Source: Gammaproteobacteria bacterium (lineage in GTDB: Bacteria; Pseudomonadota; Gammaproteobacteria; HK1). Taken from it: a stretch of 54,265 nucleotides of DNA. The stretch spans positions 1 to 54,265 of the forward strand of contig JAJDUQ010000020.1 of assembly GCA_022826505.1 (NCBI GenBank). The letters run 5' to 3'. Made by a program: the position numbers and the translations under genes. The stretch's first letter is position 1. The number at the start of each line of letters is the position of its first letter. Under the pieces are notes generated by a model. The model saw only the letters and a list, made by a program, of their open reading frames with translations, made no database searches and was not told the DNA's origin. Of this stretch, positions 8,968 to 16,916 are shown one piece after another.

Positions 8968-9091
8968 ATCTCCTCATCCAATATCTTGGGCGCCCCTGGT
9001 GATCAGACCCATCATCCTTCCCCTTCCAAACCCTTCTTCTTAACTGTGTATCCCTCACACCTGCCTGCACTGTCTGTAGTACGGGAGGTTA

Positions 9092-9361
9092 TCAACTGAG
9101 AGCCAGTACTATCAGTGCCATTCCAATGACGAATCCAGCAATTCCGGCGGTGAACAGCAGCGGAGGATACCATTGAATATCACCTTCCTGCCTCCATACT
9201 ACTACCCCAAGAGCAATACTCAGAAGTGCAAATAGCACTAGGAACGCGCTGACCGTGATGTTCGGATCTGATGACAAAAACTCTGTTCCAGCACCCAGGA
9301 AACCTATAAGCCCCGCAAAGATTGCGACGACAGCGAGGGATTTTCTCATGGATCTTCTCAT
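9092..9361 (-). CDS. Small three-span membrane protein
   Basis: The protein is 89 aa with three hydrophobic segments: residues ~8-26 (SLAVVAIFAGLIGFLGAG), ~37-55 (TVSAFLVLFALLSIALGVVV) and ~67-88 (PPLLFTAGIAGFVIGMALIV). The first ATG at 9361 has AGGAG eleven bases upstream; a second in-frame ATG lies four codons on. No domain is recognised. It is the second gene of its cassette, behind a truncated antitoxin gene. Between its end and the attC at 8962 there are 129 bases with no convincing gene beyond the short attC-spanning frame. Confidence 0.6.
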   Translation of the reverse strand: MRRSMRKSLAVVAIFAGLIGFLGAGTEFLSSDPNITVSAFLVLFALLSIALGVVVWRQEGDIQWYPPLLFTAGIAGFVIGMALIVLALS

Positions 9362-9395
9362 GACGGCTACAGCTCCTCTTCGATTTAGATATCAC

Positions 9396-9530
9396 TTATT
9401 CTCGTCGAGTCTTCACTGATATGTCCAAGTCGTCGTCCAAAGAATCGATTAGCGTTCGCGCCAGTTCGACCTTCTGTTTCGGACTTAACTTGTCGCATTC
9501 CTCTCGGAGCTCCGAAGTATCTAGGGCCAT
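9396..9530 (-). CDS. Truncated addiction-module antitoxin
   Basis: The frame gives 44 aa: LDTSELREECDKLSPKQKVE then LARTLIDSLDDDLDISVKTR. The beginning matches the family of ~70-aa addiction-module component proteins whose start is a LSxxEKxELxxxLLDSL helix. The usual C-terminal half that binds the RelE/ParE toxin is missing, and no toxin gene follows. GGGAGT lies eight bases before ATG 9530. It is probably an orphan remnant that was captured or decayed inside the cassette. Confidence 0.5.
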   Translation of the reverse strand: MALDTSELREECDKLSPKQKVELARTLIDSLDDDLDISVKTRRE

Positions 9531-9589
9531 ATTCGTTACTCCCAAGGCAATCGGAAGATTTTTCAGTTTACTCTCCCGGACCACGTGAC

Positions 9590-9650
9590 CGCTAACGACC
9601 AAGCTCAGCCGCGCCGCGCCAGCGGCGTCGGCTGGAGCGCCGGGTTATGC
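9590..9650 (-). other. attC site (short-ORF cassette)
   Basis: CGCTAAC (9590-9596) and GTTATGC (9644-9650) bracket CCAAGCTCAGCCGCG and CGGCGTCGGCTGGAGCG arms; it is the same class as the site at 7755. Confidence 0.85.
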
Positions 9651-9698
9651 ACCGAGTGACCTCGCGCCTTTGCATCTAGTCGAAGTGTATACTACGAC

Positions 9699-9833
9699 TC
9701 ATTTTCGGTGATACTTCTTCTCCTTCTCGCGGATCTTCTTTCCGTGTTTATCGTATTCTTTGTTGGTCACTTTCTTTTTCCGCCCTTTATCATCACGGTG
9801 TGTCTCCGTCACGATTACTCCGCCTTTAGCCAT
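9699..9833 (-). CDS. Very basic 44-aa protein, unknown
   Basis: ATG at 9833 has AAGGAG eight bases upstream and opens a 44-codon frame (MAKGGVIVTETHRDDKGRKK, then KVTNKEYDKHGKKIREKEKK). It is rich in Lys, Arg and His. No family is recognised; the composition suggests nucleic-acid binding, which is only an inference. It ends 48 bases before the attC at 9650, as a cassette gene should. The opposite strand shows longer frames here, but they lack ribosome-binding sites and oppose the cassette direction. Confidence 0.45.
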   Translation of the reverse strand: MAKGGVIVTETHRDDKGRKKKVTNKEYDKHGKKIREKEKKYHRK

Positions 9834-9903
9834 CGATTTTTCTCCTTACAGATCACAATGGTCCATGCCCGAATACCACAGAAAGTGGCGTCGGGCCGCA
9901 TTA

Positions 9904-9981
9904 TCACGCCATCAGCTTCTCATTCAGTTCATCGTTCTTTTCGTGGATCTCCCCCTCCAGTTCGTCCTTCCTACTTACCAT
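9904..9981 (-). CDS. 25-aa charged peptide, unknown
   Basis: ATG at 9981 has GGAGGAG upstream and opens a 25-codon frame (MVSRKDELEGEIHEKNDELN, ending EKLMA), a strongly charged, probably helical peptide. It is the first reading frame of the first cassette, 22 bases inside the boundary half-site. It lies 70 bases before the basic 44-aa frame. An acidic/basic small pair with individual ribosome-binding sites is suggestive of a partner pair, but there is no direct evidence. Confidence 0.4.
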   Translation of the reverse strand: MVSRKDELEGEIHEKNDELNEKLMA

Positions 9982-10015
9982 AAATTTTCTCCTCCACTGA
10001 AGGCATAACCACTGA

Positions 10016-10039
10016 TTATCAGGCAATTCTGCCTGATAA
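10016..10039. repeat. Perfect 10-bp hairpin at the upstream edge of the array
   Basis: TTATCAGGCA and TGCCTGATAA form a perfect 10-bp stem with the loop ATTC, seven bases beyond the first-cassette half-site GCATAAC. No T-run follows on either strand, so it is not a clear terminator. It could be a remnant of attI/attC architecture. Confidence 0.6.
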
Positions 10040-10229
10040 CATGATATTGGGCACTGTTTCGAGCAAATCCACCAAGCGCAATACCATCCTCCGAATGCGC
10101 TCGAAGCCTAGGTTCGTCATGTTCCGCAGGTGGCGCCTTCCCCGTGGATTCGCATGTCGATCAGAGTGCTCGACATAGTACCCAAATCTCTTGCGACGAG
10201 CTCGTCGGAGCTCGCAGCGGGTTCATCAA

Positions 10230-10262
10230 GGCGAGGCGCACCGAAGCCCGGCGCGCCTCGCC
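10230..10262 (-). terminator. Likely terminator hairpin of the liv-type operon
   Basis: GGCGAGGCGC (10230-10239) pairs with GCGCCTCGCC (10253-10262), a 10-bp GC stem placed 19 bases after the substrate-binding-protein stop codon at 10281. There is only a weak T-rich tail on the minus strand. The remaining 190 bases towards the array hold nothing recognisable. Confidence 0.5.
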
Positions 10263-10280
10263 CTTGCCTGAATTCCGCTG

Positions 10281-11477
10281 CTACATCGGCGTCCAGGTCC
10301 CGTCGTCGCCGACGCCGTTGAGGGAGTACGTGCCGGCCACATCCCCGTTCCCATCGAACTCGATGGCACCCGATGCACCCTCGTAGTCGATGTCCTCGCC
10401 GGCCGCGATGGCCGCCTTGGCCTTCTCCCACTCTCCGGGACGGATCACCGTGCCGGGTGCGTTGGCGACCTCGCGGAGCGCAGCGGAGATCTTGCCCCGA
10501 TCGGCAGCGCCCGCCTTCTCGATCGCCAGAGCCATCAGGAACGCGATGTCGTAGCTGTGGGCCACGAACGGCGCGCCTGGATTGTTGCCGGCCGCCTCGA
10601 AGGCGCCGGCGAACGCCTTGTAGGAATCACCCTCGGTGTCCGAGGCCGGTTGCGAGAGCATGATGTTGCCGCGCAGGGTGTCGGCTCCAATCTGCTCGAT
10701 GACGGAGTTGTCCATCATCCCGTCCGCTCCCAGGAACTTGCCGAACAGGCCGTTTTCCAGGCTGTTGCGCAGGATGGTGATGCCGCTCGAGCCGTAGTAG
10801 GCGAACAGCGCGAGCCCCTCGCCGCCGGCCCCGGCCAGGGTCGACAGCTCGGAGCGGTACGACGCCTTGTCCGGCTCGTGCACCTGGCTCGCGGTGATGG
10901 TGCCGCCGAGCTCGGTGAACGCGGTCTCGAACACCCCTGCGAGGCCCGCGTTGTAGTCGTCGTTCGCGTAGGTGACGGCGAGCGAGCGGTATCCGTTCGC
11001 CCACGCGAGCTCGGCGAGCGAGCGGCCCTGGTAGGCGTCCGAAGCCGCCACCCGGAACACGAGATCGTTGTCCTCGAGGTCCGAGATCGACGGCGCGGTC
11101 GCGGTATCGGACAACATCACCACACCGGCCGGAATGGTCACCGACTGGGCCATGCCGTTCGTGGCGCCGGAGCAGTTCGCGCCGAGGACCGCCACCACCT
11201 GCTCGACGTTGACGAGCTTCGCTCCCGCATCGACCGCGGCCTTCGGGTCGCACTGCGAATCGCCGCGCACGAGCTGATAGGTGTCGCCGCCAAGCAACCC
11301 CCCCTGCTCGTTCACGTGGGTCGCGGCAAGATCGCGCGCGTCCATGATCGCCACGACCAGCTCGGCGATCGGACCGGTGATGCCCCCGGCGGAGCCGACC
11401 TTGACGTCGGCCGCCATGGTGCCGGCGCCGCCAAGGGACAGCGCGGCGCAAACTGCAGCAGTCAGGATTCTCTTCAT
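10281..11477 (-). CDS. Branched-chain-type amino acid ABC transporter, substrate-binding protein
   Basis: The protein is 398 aa. A Sec signal peptide (MKRILTAAVCAALSLGGAGTMAA) precedes a type I periplasmic-binding (Peripla_BP_6/LivJ) fold: KVGSAGGITGPIAE at the mature N-terminus, then VVAVLGANCSGATNGMA and DAYQGRSLAELAW. It delivers a ligand, an amino acid, amide or aromatic acid in this family, to the LivH/LivM permease. It is the last gene of a five-gene leftward operon and overlaps the permease gene by ATGA. Ligand identity cannot be read from the sequence. A GC hairpin follows its stop. Confidence 0.92.
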   Translation of the reverse strand: MKRILTAAVCAALSLGGAGTMAADVKVGSAGGITGPIAELVVAIMDARDLAATHVNEQGGLLGGDTYQLVRGDSQCDPKAAVDAGAKLVNVEQVVAVLGANCSGATNGMAQSVTIPAGVVMLSDTATAPSISDLEDNDLVFRVAASDAYQGRSLAELAWANGYRSLAVTYANDDYNAGLAGVFETAFTELGGTITASQVHEPDKASYRSELSTLAGAGGEGLALFAYYGSSGITILRNSLENGLFGKFLGADGMMDNSVIEQIGADTLRGNIMLSQPASDTEGDSYKAFAGAFEAAGNNPGAPFVAHSYDIAFLMALAIEKAGAADRGKISAALREVANAPGTVIRPGEWEKAKAAIAAGEDIDYEGASGAIEFDGNGDVAGTYSLNGVGDDGTWTPM

Positions 11478-12457
11478 GATGAAATCTCCCTGTTGGACGA
11501 CGGTGGATGAGCGGACGCCGCAGTGGTCCGGAAACGGCGTTCGCGGAAGATGCCCCCCGGATACTTCTGCAGGATGAACTGGAGCGCGAGACCGACGAGA
11601 AAGATGCGCAGGTAAGCGGCCTTGGTCGCCCATTCCGAGGGCAGTCGGGTGGTCAGTATCTCGGTTGCAGACCATATCGCCCACACGAGGATCGCGCCGA
11701 GAATGGCGCCCCGGTTGTTCCCGCTTCCGCCGATGATGAGCATAACCCATACCAGGAAGGTCGCCGAGACCGGCTCCGCGGCGTTGGGCTCGATGAACTT
11801 GATGTGATGCGCCATCAGCGCGCCCCCGAGTCCCATGAGAGCGGCGCCCAGTATGAACGCCTCGATCCGCAGGCGCTCCACGTCCTTGCCGGCCGCGCGG
11901 GCGGCGTCCTCGTTCTCGCGAATTGCGGCCATCACCCGCCCCCAGGGGGAACGGCGGGCGCGTTCGAGCAGGACGTAGAGCACGAGCACGATGGCGAACA
12001 CGAGCAGCAGCATCCCGACCTGGTTCCACGGCGCCGAGACGTGCTCGAACGGCTTCGGAATCTGGGAGATCCCCCGCGCCCCGTTGGTCGCCCAGATCTC
12101 GTTCTTGAGCACGAGCCGGAGGATCTCCGCGATTCCGAGCGTCGCGATCGCGAGATAGTCGCTGCGAAGCCGGATGCAGATCCGTCCGATCCCCCATGCG
12201 ACGATCGCGCTCGCGATCATCGCGGCGCAGATGCCGGCCGGGACGGGGAGGCCGAACCCCCCGAGATGGCGAGTCGAGCCGGCGGAGGTCAGGATGGCGC
12301 TGGTGTAGGCCCCGATCGCGAAGAATCCGCCCACGCCCGCGTTGAACAGTCCGGTGAAGCCCCACTGAATGTTGAGGCCCAGCGCGAGCACCGCGTAGAT
12401 CCCGCCCATCGTGAGCAGGAACACCGCGTAGAGGAAGATGCCGTAGAGCTGATCCAT
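11474..12457 (-). CDS. LivM-type permease of branched-chain ABC transporter
   Basis: The protein is 327 aa with about eight to ten membrane helices. The family stretch LALGLNIQWGFTGLFNAGVG near residue 26 and the conserved EAFILGAALMGLGGALMAHH near 205 with GGSGNNRGAILGA near 245 identify a BPD_transp_2 (LivM) permease. It forms the channel heterodimer with LivH. It lies 49 bases downstream of livH and overlaps the binding-protein start by four bases. It is full length and ordinary. Confidence 0.92.
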   Translation of the reverse strand: MDQLYGIFLYAVFLLTMGGIYAVLALGLNIQWGFTGLFNAGVGGFFAIGAYTSAILTSAGSTRHLGGFGLPVPAGICAAMIASAIVAWGIGRICIRLRSDYLAIATLGIAEILRLVLKNEIWATNGARGISQIPKPFEHVSAPWNQVGMLLLVFAIVLVLYVLLERARRSPWGRVMAAIRENEDAARAAGKDVERLRIEAFILGAALMGLGGALMAHHIKFIEPNAAEPVSATFLVWVMLIIGGSGNNRGAILGAILVWAIWSATEILTTRLPSEWATKAAYLRIFLVGLALQFILQKYPGGIFRERRFRTTAASAHPPSSNREISS

Positions 12458-12506
12458 CAGAGCCGCTTCACCTCCGAGACCTTTCGCACACCCACGCGCG
12501 CTCTCG

Positions 12507-13397
12507 TCAGAACACCCGGCCGCGGAACAGTCCGCTCGGGCGCCAGATCAGGATCACGACCATGATCGCGAACGCCACCCCCGCCTTGTAGCCGGGCGGG
12601 AGCAGCGGCTCGGTGCCGATCCACGGATAGGTCGAGAGCTCCTCGGCCATGCCGATCACGAGTCCGCCCGCCATTGCGCCGTAGGGCCGGCCGATACCCC
12701 CGAGCAGGGCGGCGGCGAAGACAGGCAGCAGCATCCTGAATCCCATGTTCGTGTGCACGTGGGTGTCGTAGGCCAGGAACACCCCGGCCGCGGCCGCGAG
12801 GCCCGCCCCGACGATCCAGGTGGTGCGGATGACCCGCTCGGTGTCGATGCCGGTCAGGCGGGCGAGATCGGGCGAATCGGCCATCGCCCGCATCGCCTTG
12901 CCGGCCCGGGTGCGGCCGAGCAGCAGGTGCACGGCGAGCATGAGCACCAGAGCGGCGCAGACGATGACGACATGCTTGGGAAAGATGCGCAGCGTGTCGA
13001 ACAGGATCCACGGAAGATCGATGCCCTTGCTGAACGACTGGAGCTTCGCGCCCCAGACGATCTGCACCAGGGAGCGCACCATCAGCATCAGCCCGAACGA
13101 GGCGATGACGAGGATGATCGTCGATCCGTGACGCAGCGGGCGGAAGAACAGCCGGTCCATTCCGAGAATGGCGAGGGCGGTCAGCGCCATCGCCACCGGG
13201 AGGAAGAGGAGCGGGTGCAGGCCGGTGAGCGCGGTGAGGGTGAGAGTGAAGTAGGCTCCCAGGGTCATCGTCTCCCCGTGCGCGAAGTTCGCGAAGCGCA
13301 GGATCCCGAAGGTGAGCGTGACTCCGATCGCCCCGAGCGCGTAGATGCTTCCGAGCACCAGACCCGGGATCAGGTGGAAGTTCACGAAGTCGATCAC
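12507..13397 (-). CDS. LivH-type permease of branched-chain ABC transporter
   Basis: The protein is 296 aa, strongly hydrophobic, with the LivH N-terminal signature LVLGSIYALGAIGVTLTFGI and FANFAHGETMTLGAYF. The coupling region TRAGKAMRAMADSPDLARLT near residue 195 is also present. It pairs with the LivM-like protein. Its ATG overlaps the end of the LivF-like gene by four bases (ATGA), showing translational coupling. Confidence 0.93.
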   Translation of the reverse strand: MIDFVNFHLIPGLVLGSIYALGAIGVTLTFGILRFANFAHGETMTLGAYFTLTLTALTGLHPLLFLPVAMALTALAILGMDRLFFRPLRHGSTIILVIASFGLMLMVRSLVQIVWGAKLQSFSKGIDLPWILFDTLRIFPKHVVIVCAALVLMLAVHLLLGRTRAGKAMRAMADSPDLARLTGIDTERVIRTTWIVGAGLAAAAGVFLAYDTHVHTNMGFRMLLPVFAAALLGGIGRPYGAMAGGLVIGMAEELSTYPWIGTEPLLPPGYKAGVAFAIMVVILIWRPSGLFRGRVF

Positions 13398-14338
13398 GGC
13401 CTGCCCGCTCCCGGATTCCCGGTCGGCGCGCCGGTACCCGGCTTCGCGGTCTCCCGGCCGTCGCTCGCATCGGCTCCCGAGCCCGGGGCCGGAGCTTCCG
13501 GCTCCGGGTCGGCGTCATGACGGCCTTCGCCTCCTTGCATGCCGACCTCGCCACGACGATTCTCCGAATGCGAGCCGGCGTCGCCCGCTTCGCCGGCAGG
13601 AGCATCGACCCGCGAATCGCCGCCTCCACCGAGGAACGTCGCGCCCACGTCGGGATCGGCGAGAAGGCCCGCGCCGGTGCCCTCCAGCCGGTTCCGGCCG
13701 TCGACCAGCACGTAGCCCCGGTCCGCGATGGCGATCGCCTGTTTCGCGTTCTGCTCCACCATGAGAATCGGCACGCCTCGCGCGTTGATCTCGCTCACCA
13801 CCCTGAAGATGTCGCCCCGGACCCGCGGCGACAGGCCGGCGGTGGGCTCGTCCAGCAGCAGGACGACCGGATCGACCATGAGAGCCTTGGCGATTGCGAC
13901 CATCTGGCGCTGACCACCGGAGAGGGTCCCGGCGGGTGCGCGCCGGCGCTCCGCCAGCGGCGGAAAGAGGTCGTACATCTCCTCGATGCGCGGCTGGAAG
14001 TCGTCGGTCCGGATGTAGGCCCCCATCTCCAGGTTCTCGTTGACGCTCAGGTTGGGGAAGACGTTCTCGGTCTGAGGCACGTAGCACACGCCCCTGCGCA
14101 CGACCTGCTCGGGCGGCGCTCCGGTGATGTCGCGGCCGGCGAGCCGGATCCGGCCGCCGTCGACCCGGAGCCGCCCGAGCACCGCGTTCATCACGCTGGA
14201 CTTTCCCGCCCCGTTGGGTCCGATGAGCACCACGACCTCCGCCGGGGCCACCCGCACCGACACCTCGTGGATGATCTCGGCCCCGCCGTAGCCGCCGGTG
14301 ACCCGGTCGAGCTCGAGAATCGAGGATTCAGGCGCCAT
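13394..14338 (-). CDS. LivF-type ATPase with long disordered C-terminal tail
   Basis: The protein is 314 aa. Residues ~1-236 are a normal LivF ATPase: Walker A GPNGAGKSS, Q-loop VPQTENVFPNLSV, signature LSGGQRQMVAIAKAL, Walker B VVLLLDEPTAGLSP and the H-loop-region MVEQNAKQAI. LivF proteins normally end soon after this. Here ~78 extra residues follow, rich in Gly, Ala, Pro, Glu and Asp (GSGADASDGRETAKPGTGAP near the end), with no fold visible. The tail keeps the frame up to the ATGA overlap with livH. It may have arisen by loss of the original stop codon, or it may be a real flexible extension. Confidence 0.9.
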   Translation of the reverse strand: MAPESSILELDRVTGGYGGAEIIHEVSVRVAPAEVVVLIGPNGAGKSSVMNAVLGRLRVDGGRIRLAGRDITGAPPEQVVRRGVCYVPQTENVFPNLSVNENLEMGAYIRTDDFQPRIEEMYDLFPPLAERRRAPAGTLSGGQRQMVAIAKALMVDPVVLLLDEPTAGLSPRVRGDIFRVVSEINARGVPILMVEQNAKQAIAIADRGYVLVDGRNRLEGTGAGLLADPDVGATFLGGGGDSRVDAPAGEAGDAGSHSENRRGEVGMQGGEGRHDADPEPEAPAPGSGADASDGRETAKPGTGAPTGNPGAGRP

Positions 14339-15152
14339 CGTCCGACACGTCCTCTTCGCCCCCGCCGAGATAGGCGTCGATTACCCGGGAGTCGCTGCGC
14401 ACCGCGGCCATGGTGCCCTCCGTCAGCACCGACCCTTCGGCCAGCACGATGATTCGTTCGCAGAGCGACGCGATGAAGTCCATGTCGTGCTCGATGATGA
14501 CGATCGTGTATCCGCGCTCGCTCCGGAGCTGCCGGATCATCTCCCCGAGCTTCACCAGCAGGGTCGGGTTGACTCCCGCCCCGGGCTCGTCGAGCAGCAC
14601 CAGGCGAGGCTCCGCCATCATTGCCCGGCCGAGCTCGAGCAGCTTCTTCTGGCCGCCCGACAGGTTCATGGCGAGCTCGTCGCGCAGCTCCCACAGCGTG
14701 AGGAAGTCCAGGGTCTCCTCCGCGCGCTCGCGCACCTCTCGCTCGCGTCGCTCGACCGCCCGCGGCGCCAGCCACACCGGCCACAGGCGCTCGCCCGGCT
14801 GATCGGCCGGCACCGCCATCAGGTTCTCCAGCACCGTGAGGCGCCGGAACTCGTGCGGAATCTGGAAGGTGCGGACGATCCCGCGCCTGAACAGGGCGTG
14901 GGCGGGAAGGCCGGTGATGTCCCGGCCGTCGAAGAGGATCCTTCCGCCGGTGGGCGGCAGCGCGCCGGCAACCATGTTGAAGATGGTGCTCTTGCCCGCC
15001 CCGTTCGGCCCGATGATTCCGGTGATGCGCTCGGCGTCCACGTGGAACGAGCAGCGGTTCACCGCGGTCAGGCCGCCGAAGCGGCGGGTGAGCGCCTCGA
15101 CGGCGAGAATGGGCGGAGGCGGCGAGACCGATGGTTGCGCCATCGTTTCCAT
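14328..15152 (-). CDS. LivG-type ATPase of branched-chain ABC transporter
   Basis: The protein is 274 aa. Motifs: FGGLTAVNRCSFHV, Walker A GPNGAGKST, the LivG-type IVRTFQIPHEFRRLTVLENL, signature LSGGQKKLLELGRAM, Walker B LVLLDEPGAGVNP and IIEHDMDFI with the switch His. It starts the five-gene operon; an alternative start three codons later (15143) fits the family equally well. It overlaps the LivF gene by 11 bases. ATP hydrolysis by the LivG/LivF pair drives uptake. Confidence 0.92.
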   Translation of the reverse strand: METMAQPSVSPPPPILAVEALTRRFGGLTAVNRCSFHVDAERITGIIGPNGAGKSTIFNMVAGALPPTGGRILFDGRDITGLPAHALFRRGIVRTFQIPHEFRRLTVLENLMAVPADQPGERLWPVWLAPRAVERREREVRERAEETLDFLTLWELRDELAMNLSGGQKKLLELGRAMMAEPRLVLLDEPGAGVNPTLLVKLGEMIRQLRSERGYTIVIIEHDMDFIASLCERIIVLAEGSVLTEGTMAAVRSDSRVIDAYLGGGEEDVSDDGA

Positions 15153-15649
15153 GCGTCCGATTCTAGCGAGGCTTTGCCCCGGAAAGGCGACGCACGAACG
15201 TCGGTCGGGCGCGATTTCCCGGGAGCGCGGGCGTCCATCTGCCTGCGGCAGACAACCAGGACCGCCATTCGCGCACATGGAAACTCGGGGCCTGCGGCCC
15301 GTTGCGGGCGTGACGCCCGCGCTTCCGGGAACCCCTCGCCGGGCTCCGGTTCCGGTCACCAGAATCGCCGTGTATGGAGAAATACAAGCCCGATGGCCGG
15401 GATGGAAGAGGCCGCTGCGCCGTTGCATTCCATTCGTCCCGCCAACCGCCAGCCCACAGGAGAGAGCGCGGTCCGTGTGCCCCGGGCATCGGATCGGCTC
15501 CATCGTCCGTCGCTCGGGATTCCCGGGGTTCCAGGGCCCCTCCACAGCCGGAGGCTGAGTAGAATGAACTCAGCGCAACGGCCACCGGGGGAACGCCACA
15601 GTTGCTGCACGAGGGGTGTTCTCGGGAGGAAGAGGAAAGGGTGAGCGGG
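15153..15649. other. Divergent intergenic region with short palindromes
   Basis: About 500 bases between the liv-type operon and the cupin gene carry no credible gene. Two palindromes stand out: GCGGGCG/CGCCCGC (15304-15320), a GC hairpin resembling a REP-type unit, and GCTGAGT/ACTCAGC (15554-15574), which overlaps a TAGAAT box (15560-15565) that could be a -10 element for the cupin gene. No matching -35 box is evident. Confidence 0.4.
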
Positions 15650-16804
15650 ATGGACGAACGCAACGCGGCAGACAGCTCCTGTGGCGGCGCCACGCAGGCG
15701 GAGGTTCGTCTGCCCAGCCGCGATCTTCACGCGGACCTGTCGTTCTACGGCGACACGCTTGGGTTCCGTCTGGAATCGATCTTTCCGGCCGACGATCCGG
15801 CGGTGGCGGTGATGACCGGCCACGGGCTGCGCATCCGGCTGGACCGCGCGTCAAGCGATCCACCCGGAACGCTGCGCCTGCTCTGCGATCACCCGGAGGC
15901 GTTTGCGGCCGGCAAGGCCGAGATCGAGGCTCCCAACGGTACCCGAATCGAGATTCGGGGATGGGAGCCGGAGTTCGCGCGGCCGCCGACCCGCCACGCG
16001 CTGGTCGTGCAGCGGATGGCGGAAGGTGAATCGTGGCTCGTGGGCCGTGCCGGCATGCAGTACCGGGACCTGATTCCGGGACGGCTCGGCGGGGCGGTCA
16101 TCGCCTCGCACATCCGTATCCCGCAAGGGGGGCCGGTGCCCGACATGGTGCACTTCCACGCCATCACCTTTCAGCTCATCTACTGCTACCGCGGATGGTT
16201 CGATCTGGTCTACGAGGATCAGGGACCCCCGTTCCGCCTGGAGGCGGGCGACTGCGTCATCCAGCCGCCGCGGATCCGGCACCGGGTGCTGGAATCGTCG
16301 GACAACGGCGAGGTGATCGAGCTGGGCGTTCCCGCCGAGCACCTGACCACCATCGATCACGATCTCGCCCTGCCCACCGGCACCCTCGATCCGCAGCGGG
16401 AATTCAGCGGCCAGCGCTTCTGCCGGCACCGGCGTCGCGATGCGTCCTGGACGGGATGGCGGCTGCCGGGCTTCGAGATGTGCCGCACCGGGATCGACGA
16501 TGCCACCGGCGGCGTCGCGAACGTCGTGGTGGCCCGGGCCGTGGACGGGGCCAAGGCCGGGAACGGAAACGGAACCGCCGCCGTCGTCACGAGCCACGAC
16601 GCGGACATCCTCTTCACGTTCGTGCTGGAAGGAGGCATGCGGCTCAGCACCGCGGGCCACGAGTCCCGGGACCTGCGCGCTGGCGATGCGTTCGTGGTGC
16701 CGCCCGGGATGAGAACCGCCTACGAGCGGCGCACGCCGGACCTGGAACTGCTGGAGGTGTCCCTGCCGGGTACGTTCACGACCACGACGCACGATGGAGG
16801 GTGA
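15650..16804 (+). CDS. VOC-like plus double-cupin protein
   Basis: The protein is 384 aa from ATG 15650, which has GAGGAAAGG nine bases upstream; a GTG three codons earlier is possible. The first ~110 residues resemble a vicinal-oxygen-chelate (glyoxalase-like) half (VRLPSRDLHADLSFYGDTLG). A first cupin follows around residues 150-235 (VHFHAITFQLIYCYRGWFDL, then RLEAGDCVIQPPRIRHRVLE). A second cupin spans about 300-380 (LFTFVLEGGMRLSTAG, LRAGDAFVVPPGMRTAY). The first cupin carries the His residues expected for a metal site; the second has few. An oxygenase, isomerase or small-molecule sensor role is possible. Substrate is unknown. Confidence 0.7.
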   Translation: MDERNAADSSCGGATQAEVRLPSRDLHADLSFYGDTLGFRLESIFPADDPAVAVMTGHGLRIRLDRASSDPPGTLRLLCDHPEAFAAGKAEIEAPNGTRIEIRGWEPEFARPPTRHALVVQRMAEGESWLVGRAGMQYRDLIPGRLGGAVIASHIRIPQGGPVPDMVHFHAITFQLIYCYRGWFDLVYEDQGPPFRLEAGDCVIQPPRIRHRVLESSDNGEVIELGVPAEHLTTIDHDLALPTGTLDPQREFSGQRFCRHRRRDASWTGWRLPGFEMCRTGIDDATGGVANVVVARAVDGAKAGNGNGTAAVVTSHDADILFTFVLEGGMRLSTAGHESRDLRAGDAFVVPPGMRTAYERRTPDLELLEVSLPGTFTTTTHDGG

Positions 16805-16916
16805 AGCGGTGAGGGAGAGACTGCTCCGGACTTTCCACCGACGACGACCGGGCCGACAGGTGTCGGATATCGGTGTGGATCTGTGTATTCGAGCGTAAAT
16901 CAGCCAATCAATGAAA

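Larger units (their letters stand above)
5716..10009 (-). mobile_element. Integron gene-cassette array without integrase (CALIN-type), six cassettes
   Basis: Six attC sites (5716-5787, 6755-6815, 7755-7815, 8197-8260, 8891-8962, 9590-9650) punctuate small leftward gene units, each gene set ending close to an attC on its downstream side. A seventh half-site GCATAAC (10003-10009) marks the upstream edge of the first cassette. Cassette lengths are about 1.0, 1.0, 0.45, 0.7, 0.7 and 0.36 kb, typical of integron cassettes. The DNA is visibly richer in A/T than the flanking genes. The attC sites fall into sequence classes (5716/8891 alike; 7755/9590 alike), as in chromosomal integrons with a shared attC family. 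No intI gene is present in the window, so the array is called CALIN-like; an integrase could lie elsewhere. Toxin-antitoxin cargo is typical of sedentary chromosomal arrays. Confidence 0.85.

Noticed and set aside
9708..10008. Two plus-strand frames of 82-91 codons in the first integron cassette
   Set aside because: They oppose the cassette direction, lack ribosome-binding sites, and lie antisense to two small frames with good sites. Their composition (runs of Leu, Ser, Pro, Phe) looks like a shadow.
5716..10281. An integron integrase gene
   Set aside because: No frame in or around the array shows the tyrosine-recombinase RHRY signature or a patch-III integrase motif; the array is reported as integrase-less within this window.
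15285..15340. GC palindromes as a CRISPR or mobile repeat
   Set aside because: Only one clear hairpin copy is present; there is no regular spacing and no second copy of good quality in the window.
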